Assembly (NCBI GenBank): GCA_938022295.1 | Contig: CALIDR010000258.1 | Span: 1 to 10,818 of the forward strand | Reading direction: 5' to 3' | Length of the DNA stretch: 10,818 nucleotides | Origin: an uncultured Burkholderiaceae bacterium | GTDB taxonomy: Bacteria > Pseudomonadota > Gammaproteobacteria > Burkholderiales > Burkholderiaceae_C | Position numbers and translations under genes: made by a program | Notes under the pieces: generated by a model | Told to the model about the DNA's origin: nothing | Seen by the model: the letters and a program-made list of their open reading frames with translations, nothing else | The model's database searches: none | Part shown: piece by piece, positions 1 to 5,516 of the stretch | Position numbering within the stretch: position 1 is the first letter of the stretch | Layout of the letters: every line of letters begins with the position of its first letter

Positions 1-1463
1 TCGTCAAGGCCGACATCGGCCTCAAGGGCTGCCGCATCGCGGCGATCGGCAAGGCCGGCAACCCCGACGTGCAGCCGGGCGTGGACGTCGTGATCGGCCC
101 CGGCACCGAGGTGATCGCCGGCGAGGGGATGATCGTCACCGCCGGCGGCTTCGACAGCCACATCCACTGGATCTGCCCGCAGCAGATCGAGGAAGCGCTG
201 ATGTCGGGCATCACGACGATGACCGGCGGCGGCACGGGCCCTGCCACCGGCACCAACGCGACGACCTGCACGCCGGGGCCGGCCAACATCGCGCGCATGC
301 TGCAGGCGGCCGACGCGTTCCCGATGAACCTCGGCTTCCTCGGCAAGGGCAACGCGAGCCGGCCCGGCGCGCTCGTGCAGCAGATCGAGGCCGGCGCGAT
401 CGGCCTGAAGCTGCACGAGGACTGGGGCACGACGCCGAGCGCGATCGACTGCTGCCTGTCGGTGGCCGAAGCGACCGACACGCAGGTCGCGATCCACACC
501 GACACGCTGAACGAATCGGGCTTCGTCGAGGACACGATCGCCGCGTTCAGGGGCCGCACGATCCACACCTTCCACACCGAGGGCGCCGGCGGCGGCCACG
601 CGCCCGACATCCTGAAGGTCGTCGGCGAGGCCAACGTGCTGCCGAGCTCGACGAACCCGACGCGGCCGTACACCGTCAACACGCTCGACGAGCACCTCGA
701 CATGCTGATGGTGTGCCACCACCTCGACGCCAGCATCGCCGAGGATCTCGCGTTCGCCGAGAGCCGCATCCGCCGCGAGACGATCGCCGCCGAGGACATC
801 CTGCACGACCTCGGCGCGATCAGCATCATGAGCAGCGACAGCCAGGCGATGGGCCGCGTCGGCGAGGTGATCACGCGCACGTGGCAGACGGCGCACAAGA
901 TGAAGGTGCAGCGCGGGCCCTTGCCCGAGGACAGCGCGCGCCACGACAACTTCCGCGTCAAGCGCTACGTCGCCAAGTACACGATCAACCCGGCGATCAC
1001 GCACGGGATGAGCCACGAGGTCGGCAGCGTCGAGGTCGGCAAGTGGGCCGACCTCGTGCTGTGGAAGCCGGCATTCTTCGGCGTCAAGCCTTCGCTCGTG
1101 CTCAAGGGCGGCTTCATCGCCGCCGCGGCGATGGGCGACCCGAACGCGAGCATCCCGACGCCGCAGCCGGTGCACTACCGGCCGATGTTCGGTGCCTTCG
1201 GCGGCGCGATGCACCGCACGTCGATCACGTTCGTCTCGCAGGCGGCGCTGGCCAGCGGGGCGGCCGAGGCGTACGGGCTGCACAAGCACCTGGCCGCGGT
1301 GCGCGGCTGCCGCACCGTGAGGAAGACCGACATGGTCCACAACGGGTACCTGCCGGCGATGCAGATCGACCCGCAGACCTACGAAGTGCGCGCCGACGGG
1401 CAGCTGCTGACCTGCGAGCCGGCCAAGGTGCTGCCGATGGCGCAGCGCTACTTCCTGTTCTGA
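1..1463 (+). CDS. ureC: Urease alpha (catalytic) subunit UreC, 5'-truncated by window edge
   Basis: Catalytic subunit of the cytoplasmic nickel enzyme that hydrolyses urea to ammonia and carbamate. The reading frame is open from base 3 and gives 486 residues; lining up the HxH motif with Klebsiella UreC (567 aa) implies about 81 missing N-terminal residues, so the 3' end is complete. All active-site elements are visible: SHIHW (two Ni-binding His), GLKLHEDWG with the Lys that is carbamylated to bridge both nickels, VAIHTDT and GAGGGHAPD (further His), the mobile-flap Cys-His in MVCHHLD, and SSDSQAMGR with the Ni-binding Asp. The protein ends with the usual RYFLF. It should be an active urease once UreE/F/G (and UreD, outside the window) load nickel. 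Oddity: ureE does not follow directly; a toxin-antitoxin pair on the other strand starts 16 nt after the stop, with no terminator visible in between. Confidence 0.98.
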   Translation, partial: VKADIGLKGCRIAAIGKAGNPDVQPGVDVVIGPGTEVIAGEGMIVTAGGFDSHIHWICPQQIEEALMSGITTMTGGGTGPATGTNATTCTPGPANIARMLQAADAFPMNLGFLGKGNASRPGALVQQIEAGAIGLKLHEDWGTTPSAIDCCLSVAEATDTQVAIHTDTLNESGFVEDTIAAFRGRTIHTFHTEGAGGGHAPDILKVVGEANVLPSSTNPTRPYTVNTLDEHLDMLMVCHHLDASIAEDLAFAESRIRRETIAAEDILHDLGAISIMSSDSQAMGRVGEVITRTWQTAHKMKVQRGPLPEDSARHDNFRVKRYVAKYTINPAITHGMSHEVGSVEVGKWADLVLWKPAFFGVKPSLVLKGGFIAAAAMGDPNASIPTPQPVHYRPMFGAFGGAMHRTSITFVSQAALASGAAEAYGLHKHLAAVRGCRTVRKTDMVHNGYLPAMQIDPQTYEVRADGQLLTCEPAKVLPMAQRYFLF

Positions 1464-1479
1464 GGCGGTGCGCGAGCGT

Positions 1480-1866
1480 TCAGCGCGCCACGGCGTGGGT
1501 GCGGATCCACGCGGCGAAGTCGTCTTCGGGCAGGTCGCCGGCGGCGACGGCGAGCATCGTCAACACGCAAGCCGCGTCGTCGGCCGTCAGTTCGAGGCCG
1601 TTGAGCGCGAGGAACAGTTCGACGGCGACGAACGCGGTGCGCTTGTCGCCGTCGACGAACGGGTGGTCGCGCGCGATCCCGTAGCCGTAGGCGGCCGCGA
1701 GCGCGGCGGCATCGGGCTCGCCGTAGGCCGCCAGGTGCTGCGGGCGGGCCAGCGCCGACTCGAGCAGTCCCGCGTCGCACGTGCCCGGGGCGCCGCCATG
1801 CTCGGCCAACTGCTCCTCGTGGACCGCACGCACGACGGCCGGGTCGAGCCAGACCCAGTCGCTCAC
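1480..1866 (-). CDS. doc: Doc/Fic-family toxin (death-on-curing type)
   Basis: A 128-residue Fic-fold protein of the Doc branch. Phage P1 Doc, the family prototype, phosphorylates EF-Tu and stops translation; that this protein does the same is inference. Visible are the N-terminal GLLESALARPQ motif typical of chromosomal Doc proteins and the catalytic loop HPFVDGDKRTAF (H68, F70, D72, K75, R76). Where the family usually has Asn after the Gly (HPFxDGNKR), this protein has Asp74. The length is normal for Doc and the frame is intact, so it is not obviously decayed. The GTG start is fixed by its 4-nt overlap (GTGA, 1863-1866) with the stop of the upstream antitoxin; no Shine-Dalgarno is seen, which suggests translational coupling. 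It lies antisense to and within the urease cluster, converging on ureC. A housekeeping Fic AMP-transferase is unlikely given the small size and Lys in the loop. Confidence 0.9.
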   Translation of the reverse strand: MSDWVWLDPAVVRAVHEEQLAEHGGAPGTCDAGLLESALARPQHLAAYGEPDAAALAAAYGYGIARDHPFVDGDKRTAFVAVELFLALNGLELTADDAACVLTMLAVAAGDLPEDDFAAWIRTHAVAR

Positions 1867-2087
1867 TTGGCTAGTTCGCGCAGCACGGCACGGCGCTTCT
1901 TCATGATGCGGCGCGCCTCGCCCATCTGCGCCTCGAACTCGGGGCTGTACGGCGTCAGCAGCATGCCGTTGGCCGCCTCGGTGACGAACACGGTGTCGCC
2001 CTTCTCGAGCTTCAGGCGCGCGAGGATCTCCTTCGGCAGGATGACGCCGACCGAGTTGCCGATCTGCGTGAGCTTCAGTGCCGTCAT
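1863..2087 (-). CDS. AbrB/MazE/SpoVT-type antitoxin
   Basis: A 74-residue protein whose first half is a swapped-hairpin AbrB-type DNA-binding domain: LTQIGNSVGVILPKEILARL (residues 6-25), then the KGDTVFV strand. The charged C-terminal helix (about 48-74, rich in Glu, Arg and Lys) is the expected toxin-binding segment. It precedes the Doc toxin and overlaps it by 4 nt, the normal antitoxin-first order. It is inferred to neutralise the toxin and to repress the shared promoter by binding the palindrome 17-32 nt upstream of its ATG. P1-type Doc is usually paired with a Phd antitoxin; the partner here is of the MazE/AbrB class. Family assignment is strong; the partnership rests on the gene pair. 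Confidence 0.9.
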   Translation of the reverse strand: MTALKLTQIGNSVGVILPKEILARLKLEKGDTVFVTEAANGMLLTPYSPEFEAQMGEARRIMKKRRAVLRELAK

Positions 2088-2103
2088 CGTCGGCCCCGGT
2101 AGT

Positions 2104-2119
2104 TATAACGTTCGTTATA
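2104..2119. promoter_or_regulatory. Perfect inverted repeat, likely operator of the toxin-antitoxin pair
   Basis: TATAACG-TT-CGTTATA, two perfect 7-bp arms separated by 2 bp, in an AT-rich island of otherwise GC-rich DNA. It lies 17-32 nt upstream of the antitoxin ATG and overlaps the predicted -10 box. AbrB/MazE antitoxins commonly autorepress by binding such palindromes; binding here is inferred. It also lies 35-50 nt upstream of ureE. Confidence 0.6.
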
Positions 2120-2145
2120 CTAACCGCGTTCCGTCACCGCTTCAA
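2117..2145 (-). promoter_or_regulatory. Predicted sigma-70 promoter of the antitoxin-toxin operon
   Basis: On the minus strand TTGAAG (2145-2140, 4 of 6 to the -35 consensus) is followed after exactly 17 nt by TAGTAT (2122-2117, 4 of 6 to the -10 consensus). Transcription would start around 2110, inside the palindrome. The -35 box lies 8 nt from the ureE start codon on the other strand. On the plus strand TATACT (2116-2121) could serve as a -10 for ureEFG but has no recognisable -35. Confidence 0.45.
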
Positions 2146-2153
2146 GCCCGCCG

Positions 2154-2792
2154 ATGCTGACCGTCCACAAGCTCATCCCCCAGGGCCGCGGCCTCGCGCC
2201 GGTGCTGGTGCGGCGCGCGGCGCACGTCGCGCTCGACTGGGACACCCGGCAGAAGAGCCGCTTCGACGCCACCGACTCGGCCGGCCGCCAACTCGGCGTG
2301 TTCCTGCCGCGCGGGCAGGTCGTGCGCGGCGGCGACGTGCTGGTGGCCGAGGACGGCTCGCTGATCCGCGTCGACGCCGCGCCGCAGCCGGTGCTCGTCG
2401 TGCGCGCCTGCGCCGAGCACGGGTCGGCGTTCGACCTGCTGCGCGCCGCCTACCACCTCGGCAACCGCCACGTGCAGCTCGAGCTGAAGCCCGACCACCT
2501 GAAGCTCGAACCCGACCACGTGCTCGCCGAGATGCTGCGCGCGATGCACCTGATCGTGCGCGAGGAGCGCGCGCCGTTCGAGCCGGAGGCGGGTGCCTAC
2601 GCCGCCGCGGGTCACGGCCATGCCCACGGCAGCGCGCACGATCACGGGCACCGGCACGGGCAGAGCCACGCGCACGGGCCGGGGTGTGGTCACGGTCACG
2701 GGCACGACCATGGGCATGAGCACGATCATGGACACGATCACGGCCACGGTCACGATCATCGACATGGGCACGGTCGCGGTCACGACCACTGA
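2154..2792 (+). CDS. ureE: Urease accessory protein UreE, nickel metallochaperone with long His-rich tail
   Basis: A 212-residue cytoplasmic nickel chaperone that hands Ni to the UreD-UreF-UreG-apourease complex. The N-terminal peptide-binding half (about 1-75) is followed by the metal-binding half with the conserved YHLGNRHVQLEL; His106 matches the interface Ni ligand H96 of Klebsiella UreE. DHVLAEML supplies His122 (Klebsiella H112), while the site matching H110 is Pro120. PFEPEAGAY marks the end of the folded domain. Residues 153-212 form a tail with 25 His in 60 residues, mostly HGH and HDH units with one Cys, richer than the Klebsiella tail. The ATG is the only sensible start; no Shine-Dalgarno is seen. 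It is separated from ureC by the antisense toxin-antitoxin pair, so it needs its own promoter or read-through. ureF follows after 6 nt. Confidence 0.97.
   Translation: MLTVHKLIPQGRGLAPVLVRRAAHVALDWDTRQKSRFDATDSAGRQLGVFLPRGQVVRGGDVLVAEDGSLIRVDAAPQPVLVVRACAEHGSAFDLLRAAYHLGNRHVQLELKPDHLKLEPDHVLAEMLRAMHLIVREERAPFEPEAGAYAAAGHGHAHGSAHDHGHRHGQSHAHGPGCGHGHGHDHGHEHDHGHDHGHGHDHRHGHGRGHDH
2610..2789 (+). repeat. ureE: Low-complexity His/Gly/Asp-coding repeat (UreE tail)
   Basis: A 180-nt stretch built from degenerate 6-nt units of the type GGNCAY/GANCAY, encoding 25 His in 60 residues. Both CAC and CAT are used, unlike the strong C preference elsewhere in the window. Such tails store or buffer nickel in other UreE proteins. 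The near-repeats make it prone to length change by slippage or unequal recombination (inference). Confidence 0.8.
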
Positions 2793-2798
2793 CGCCCC

Positions 2799-3494
2799 GT
2801 GACCCCCGCGTCCGCACTCCCCCCCGCGGCGCTGCTGCAGCTGATCTGGCTCGCCTCGCCGGCGCTGCCGGTCGGCGGGTTCAGCTATTCCGAGGGGCTC
2901 GAAGCCGCGGTCGACGCCGGCGTCGCGGTCGACGAGGCGAGCACCCGCGACTGGCTGCTCGACCAGCTCGCGCTGGTGCAGGCTCGCAGCGACCTCGCCG
3001 CGGCCGCATCGGCGTTCGCCGCCTGGCAGGCCGGTGACGCCGCACGCGTACGCGAGCTGAACGCCTGGGTCGCCGCGACACGCGAGTCGGCCGAACTGCG
3101 CTTGCAGAGCGAGCAGACGGGCCGCTCGCTCGTGCAGTGGCTGCGCCAGCGCCACCCGGCCGACGCGCGCGTCGACACGCTGGCCGCGCTCGCCCCGCCG
3201 ACCTGGCCCGTCGCGTTCGCGCTCGCCGCCGCGGCCACCGGCGCGCCGGTGCGCGACGCGCTGCTCGCGATGGCTTTCGGCTGGGCCGAGAACGCCGTGC
3301 AGGCCGCCGTGCGCGCGGTGCCGCTGGGCCAGAGCGCGGGCCAGCGCATCCTCGCCGCGCTGGCCGACGCGATCCCCGCGGCCGTCGACGCGGCGCTGGC
3401 GGCCGACGACGACACCCGCCAGTCGTTCGCGCCGATGCTCGCGATCCTGTCGGCGCGCCACGAAACCCAGTACTCGCGCCTGTTCCGCTCATGA
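2799..3494 (+). CDS. ureF: Urease accessory protein UreF
   Basis: A 231-residue all-helical scaffold that binds UreD on apourease and recruits or gates the UreG GTPase during nickel insertion. The hallmark ASPALPVGGFSYSEGLE is at residues 19-35 and the conserved C-terminal HETQYSRLFRS ends the protein. The middle is Ala-rich as usual for this family in GC-rich genomes. GTG start, 6 nt after the ureE stop; no Shine-Dalgarno is visible, so coupling to ureE translation is likely. The stop overlaps the ureG start (ATGA, 3491-3494). Confidence 0.97.
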   Translation: MTPASALPPAALLQLIWLASPALPVGGFSYSEGLEAAVDAGVAVDEASTRDWLLDQLALVQARSDLAAAASAFAAWQAGDAARVRELNAWVAATRESAELRLQSEQTGRSLVQWLRQRHPADARVDTLAALAPPTWPVAFALAAAATGAPVRDALLAMAFGWAENAVQAAVRAVPLGQSAGQRILAALADAIPAAVDAALAADDDTRQSFAPMLAILSARHETQYSRLFRS

Positions 3495-4150
3495 CGACGC
3501 TGCACTCGATCCCCGGCCGCACCAAGAAGCTGCCCCCGCTGCGCGTGGGCGTCGGCGGGCCCGTCGGCTCGGGCAAGACGACGCTCGTCGAGATGCTGTG
3601 CAAGACGATGCGCGAGCGCTGGGACCTCGTCGTCGTCACGAACGACATCTACACCAAGGAAGACCAGCGCCTGCTGACGGTGGCCGGCGCGCTCGCGCCC
3701 GAACGCATCATCGGGGTCGAGACCGGCGGCTGCCCGCACACCGCGATCCGCGAGGACGCGTCGATCAACCTCGAGGCGGTCGACCGCATGCTCGCCAGGT
3801 TCCCCGACGCCGACATCGTGTTCATCGAGTCGGGCGGCGACAACCTCGCCGCCACGTTCAGCCCGGAGCTGTCGGACCTGACGATCTACGTCATCGACGT
3901 CGCCGCCGGCGAGAAGATCCCGCGCAAGGGCGGGCCCGGCATCACCAAGAGCGACCTGTTCGTGATCAACAAGACCGACCTCGCGCCGCACGTCGGCGCC
4001 GACCTCGCGGTGATGGAGGCCGACACGCGTCGCATGCGCCCGAACCGGCCCTACGTGATGACGAACCTGCGCACGCGCGAGGGTCTGGCGCAGGTGGTCG
4101 ACTTCATCGAGCGCAAGGGGCTGCTGACGGCCAGCGGGGCGTCGTCGTGA
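3491..4150 (+). CDS. ureG: Urease accessory GTPase UreG
   Basis: A 219-residue SIMIBI-class GTPase that carries nickel to urease and couples GTP hydrolysis to metal insertion. Visible: the P-loop GPVGSGKT (23-30), NDIYTKEDQ (51-59), the Cys-Pro-His nickel site in TGGCPHTAIRED (C81, H83), ESGGDNL (113-119), and the guanine-specificity motif NKTD (160-163). There is no His-rich N-terminal extension, in keeping with the long His tail on UreE. The ATG overlaps the ureF stop by 4 nt. The longer frame opening at 3137 is only the open shadow of ureF; the P-loop distance fixes the start at 3491. Confidence 0.98.
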   Translation: MTTLHSIPGRTKKLPPLRVGVGGPVGSGKTTLVEMLCKTMRERWDLVVVTNDIYTKEDQRLLTVAGALAPERIIGVETGGCPHTAIREDASINLEAVDRMLARFPDADIVFIESGGDNLAATFSPELSDLTIYVIDVAAGEKIPRKGGPGITKSDLFVINKTDLAPHVGADLAVMEADTRRMRPNRPYVMTNLRTREGLAQVVDFIERKGLLTASGASS

Positions 4151-4182
4151 TCGCCTATAGTCCGCGCGACCGCACACAGCAC

Positions 4183-4189
4183 AGGAGGT
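4183..4189 (+). promoter_or_regulatory. kbp: Strong ribosome binding site of kbp
   Basis: AGGAGGT, a full anti-16S match, 4 nt before the ATG at 4194. It is the strongest Shine-Dalgarno I see in the window and fixes the start. A TATAGT at 4156-4161 (5 of 6 to the -10 consensus) just upstream may belong to its own promoter, though no good -35 is visible. Confidence 0.75.
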
Positions 4190-4193
4190 CACG

Positions 4194-4694
4194 ATGGGTC
4201 TGTTCACGTTCCTGAAGGAAGCCGGCGAGAAGCTGTTCGGCAAGGGCGAGGCCAAGGCGGCGCAGGAAGCGGCCGCGCAGGCGCCGAGCCCGGAGAACGT
4301 CGCGCGCCTGAACAAGGCGGCGGCCGACGCGATCGTCGCCTACATCGGCACGATGGGTCTCAAGGTCGACGGCCTCGCGGTCGAGTTCGACGGCAGCACC
4401 CGCACCGTGACGGTGTCGGGCCAGGTCGCCGACCAGGCGACGAAGGAGAAGGTCGTGCTGTGCTGCGGCAACGTCGAGGGCGTGGCCGCCGTCAACGACA
4501 TGCTCGTCGTCGTGACGCCGCAGCCCGAGTCGAAGATCTACGTCGTCGTCAAGGGCGACACGCTGTCGAAGATCTCCAAGGAGTTCTACGGCACGCCCAA
4601 CAAGTACATGCAGATCTTCGAGGCCAACAAGCCGATGCTGACCCACCCCGACAAGATCTACCCGGGGCAGGCGCTGCGCATCCCGCCGGCCTGA
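4194..4694 (+). CDS. kbp: BON-LysM protein, homologue of E. coli Kbp (YgaU)
   Basis: A 166-residue protein matching E. coli Kbp along its length: the N-terminal MGLFTFLKEAGEKLF, a BON domain at about 36-105 (VTVSGQVADQATKEKV, GNVEGVAAVND), and a C-terminal LysM domain at about 114-164 (VKGDTLSKISKEFYG, IFEANKPML, DKIYPGQALRIP). E. coli Kbp binds K+ and changes shape; the same role is inferred here. No signal peptide is visible, so it should be cytoplasmic as in E. coli despite the LysM fold. It is slightly longer than the 149-aa E. coli protein because of an Ala-rich linker (about 18-35). It lies 43 nt after ureG but has its own strong ribosome site and a possible -10, so it may be transcribed separately. 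It converges on bfd with only 16 nt between the stops and no clear terminator. Confidence 0.92.
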   Translation: MGLFTFLKEAGEKLFGKGEAKAAQEAAAQAPSPENVARLNKAAADAIVAYIGTMGLKVDGLAVEFDGSTRTVTVSGQVADQATKEKVVLCCGNVEGVAAVNDMLVVVTPQPESKIYVVVKGDTLSKISKEFYGTPNKYMQIFEANKPMLTHPDKIYPGQALRIPPA

Positions 4695-4710
4695 AGCCCC
4701 CCGCTCCGCG

Positions 4711-4911
4711 TCAGGCCGCGACCGCTGCCGGCGCCTCGCCGCGGCAGCGCTGCCGGGCGGCCTCGAAGATCTCGCGCGCGCAGTCCTCGCAGCAGGCGCA
4801 GTTGCGCGCGATGCAGGTCTCGTCCTGCAGTGACTCGAAGTCGCGCACGCCGTCGCGCGCGTGTCGTTCGATGTCACGGTCCGAGATGCGGTGGCACAGG
4901 CAGACGATCAT
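4711..4911 (-). CDS. bfd: Bacterioferritin-associated ferredoxin Bfd
   Basis: A 66-residue [2Fe-2S] protein that docks on bacterioferritin and reduces its ferric core so that iron can be mobilised. MIVCLCHRISDRDIE is the typical N-terminus. The cluster ligands by alignment with E. coli Bfd are C4, C6, C38 and C41; extra Cys occur at 33, 40 and 44, giving an unusually Cys-rich loop (NCACCEDCAR). The start is the ATG at 4911: a longer frame from a GTG at 4938 would begin right at the predicted -10 box and lacks family support. It lies 102 nt downstream of bfr on the same strand but has its own promoter with a Fur-box-like palindrome, so it can be expressed when iron is low while bfr is not. Confidence 0.94.
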   Translation of the reverse strand: MIVCLCHRISDRDIERHARDGVRDFESLQDETCIARNCACCEDCAREIFEAARQRCRGEAPAAVAA

Positions 4912-4940
4912 GGTGCACGGCGGGCGACGCCCTTGCACGC

Positions 4941-4969
4941 ACTCTAGCGTGAATGCGAATCCTTCGCAA
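4941..4969 (-). promoter_or_regulatory. bfd: Predicted bfd promoter
   Basis: On the minus strand TTGCGA (4969-4964) and TAGAGT (4946-4941) are separated by exactly 17 nt, each 4 of 6 to the sigma-70 consensus. Transcription would begin about 25 nt upstream of the bfd ATG. The spacer and -35 box are covered by the Fur-box-like palindrome. Confidence 0.5.
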
Positions 4970-4970
4970 C
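4952..4970. promoter_or_regulatory. bfd: Fur-box-like operator upstream of bfd
   Basis: AATGCGAATCCTTCGCAAC matches 14 of 19 positions of the beta/gammaproteobacterial Fur box AATGAGAATCATTCTCATT. It contains TGCGAA-TCC-TTCGCA, a perfect 6-bp inverted repeat (4954-4968). It overlaps the -35 box and spacer of the bfd promoter, the place where a repressor blocks polymerase. Fe-Fur repression of bfd is known in other proteobacteria; here it is inferred. Confidence 0.55.
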
Positions 4971-4998
4971 CAGCTTTTCGTGCGCCAGACCGGCCGCG

Positions 4999-5013
4999 GC
5001 CCCGGCGCGGGGC
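4999..5013 (-). terminator. Short GC hairpin after bfr, possible weak terminator
   Basis: GCCCCG-GCG-CGGGGC, a perfect 6-bp stem with a 3-nt loop, begins directly after the bfr stop codon. There is no T-tract behind it, so it is at best an attenuator or RNA-stabilising hairpin. Confidence 0.25.
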
Positions 5014-5493
5014 TCAGCCGGCGTCGTCGCCCATCTGCGACTGCAGATAGTTCTGCGTGCCGACCTGCGCGACGAGCGCGATCTGCGTCTCGAGGTGGTC
5101 GATGTGCGCTTCGGTGTCGGCCAGGATGTCGGCCAGCAGGTCGCGGCTGACGTAGTCGCGCACGCTCTCGCAGTGCGCGATGCCGTCCTTCAGCGTCGCC
5201 TGCGAGCCCAGCTCGGCCTTCAGGTCGCAGTGCAGGACCTCGATCGGGTCCTCGCCGATCAGCAGCTTGCCCAGGTCCTGCAGGTTCGGCAGCCCCTCGA
5301 GCACGAGGATGCGGTCCATCAGCCGGTCGGCGTGCTTCATCTCGCCGATCGACTCGTCGTGCTCGTGCCTGGCCCAGCGCCCGAAGCCCCAGTTCTTCAG
5401 CATCCGGTAGTGCAGGAAGTACTGGTTGATCGCCGTCAGCTCGTTCTTCAGCTGCGCGTTCAGGAACTCGACGACTTTCGGATCGCCCTTCAT
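5014..5493 (-). CDS. bfr: Bacterioferritin Bfr
   Basis: A 159-residue subunit of the 24-mer, haem-containing iron-storage cage. The typical start MKGDPKVVEFLN and GLPNLQDLGKLLIGEDP are present. Ferroxidase ligands E18, E51, H54, E94 and H130 and the haem ligand M52 align without gaps to E. coli Bfr. The position of the bridging ligand E127 is Thr, with Glu at 128 (LADTEAHID). The inner-surface residues H46 and D50 of E. coli are Asp and Gly here. The ATG has GGAGG (5501-5505) 7 nt upstream. It lies 23 nt after the sppA stop, so it may be the last gene of the rluC-sppA operon, and 102 nt upstream of its partner bfd. Confidence 0.96.
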   Translation of the reverse strand: MKGDPKVVEFLNAQLKNELTAINQYFLHYRMLKNWGFGRWARHEHDESIGEMKHADRLMDRILVLEGLPNLQDLGKLLIGEDPIEVLHCDLKAELGSQATLKDGIAHCESVRDYVSRDLLADILADTEAHIDHLETQIALVAQVGTQNYLQSQMGDDAG

Positions 5494-5516
5494 CGGCCTG
5501 CCTCCATCGCGACGGT

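Noticed and set aside
1464..2153. Insertion sequence or integron cassette carrying the toxin-antitoxin pair
   Set aside because: No transposase, terminal inverted repeats, attC-like structure or target duplication is visible at the edges; base composition is close to that of the flanks except for the AT-rich operator.
2610..2789. CRISPR-like or satellite repeat
   Set aside because: The units are degenerate hexamers without spacers and encode the UreE His tail in frame.
2142..3461. Long minus-strand open frame (439 codons) opposite ureE and ureF
   Set aside because: It runs antisense to two well-recognised genes. Its Val/Met/Thr-rich stretch is just the complement of the His-coding repeat, and no family is recognisable.
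4695..4710. Bidirectional terminator between kbp and bfd
   Set aside because: The 16 nt contain no hairpin or T-tract.
4912..4938. Upstream GTG start for bfd at 4938
   Set aside because: It lies 3 nt from the predicted -10 box, and Bfd proteins begin at the M-x-V-C-L-C motif.
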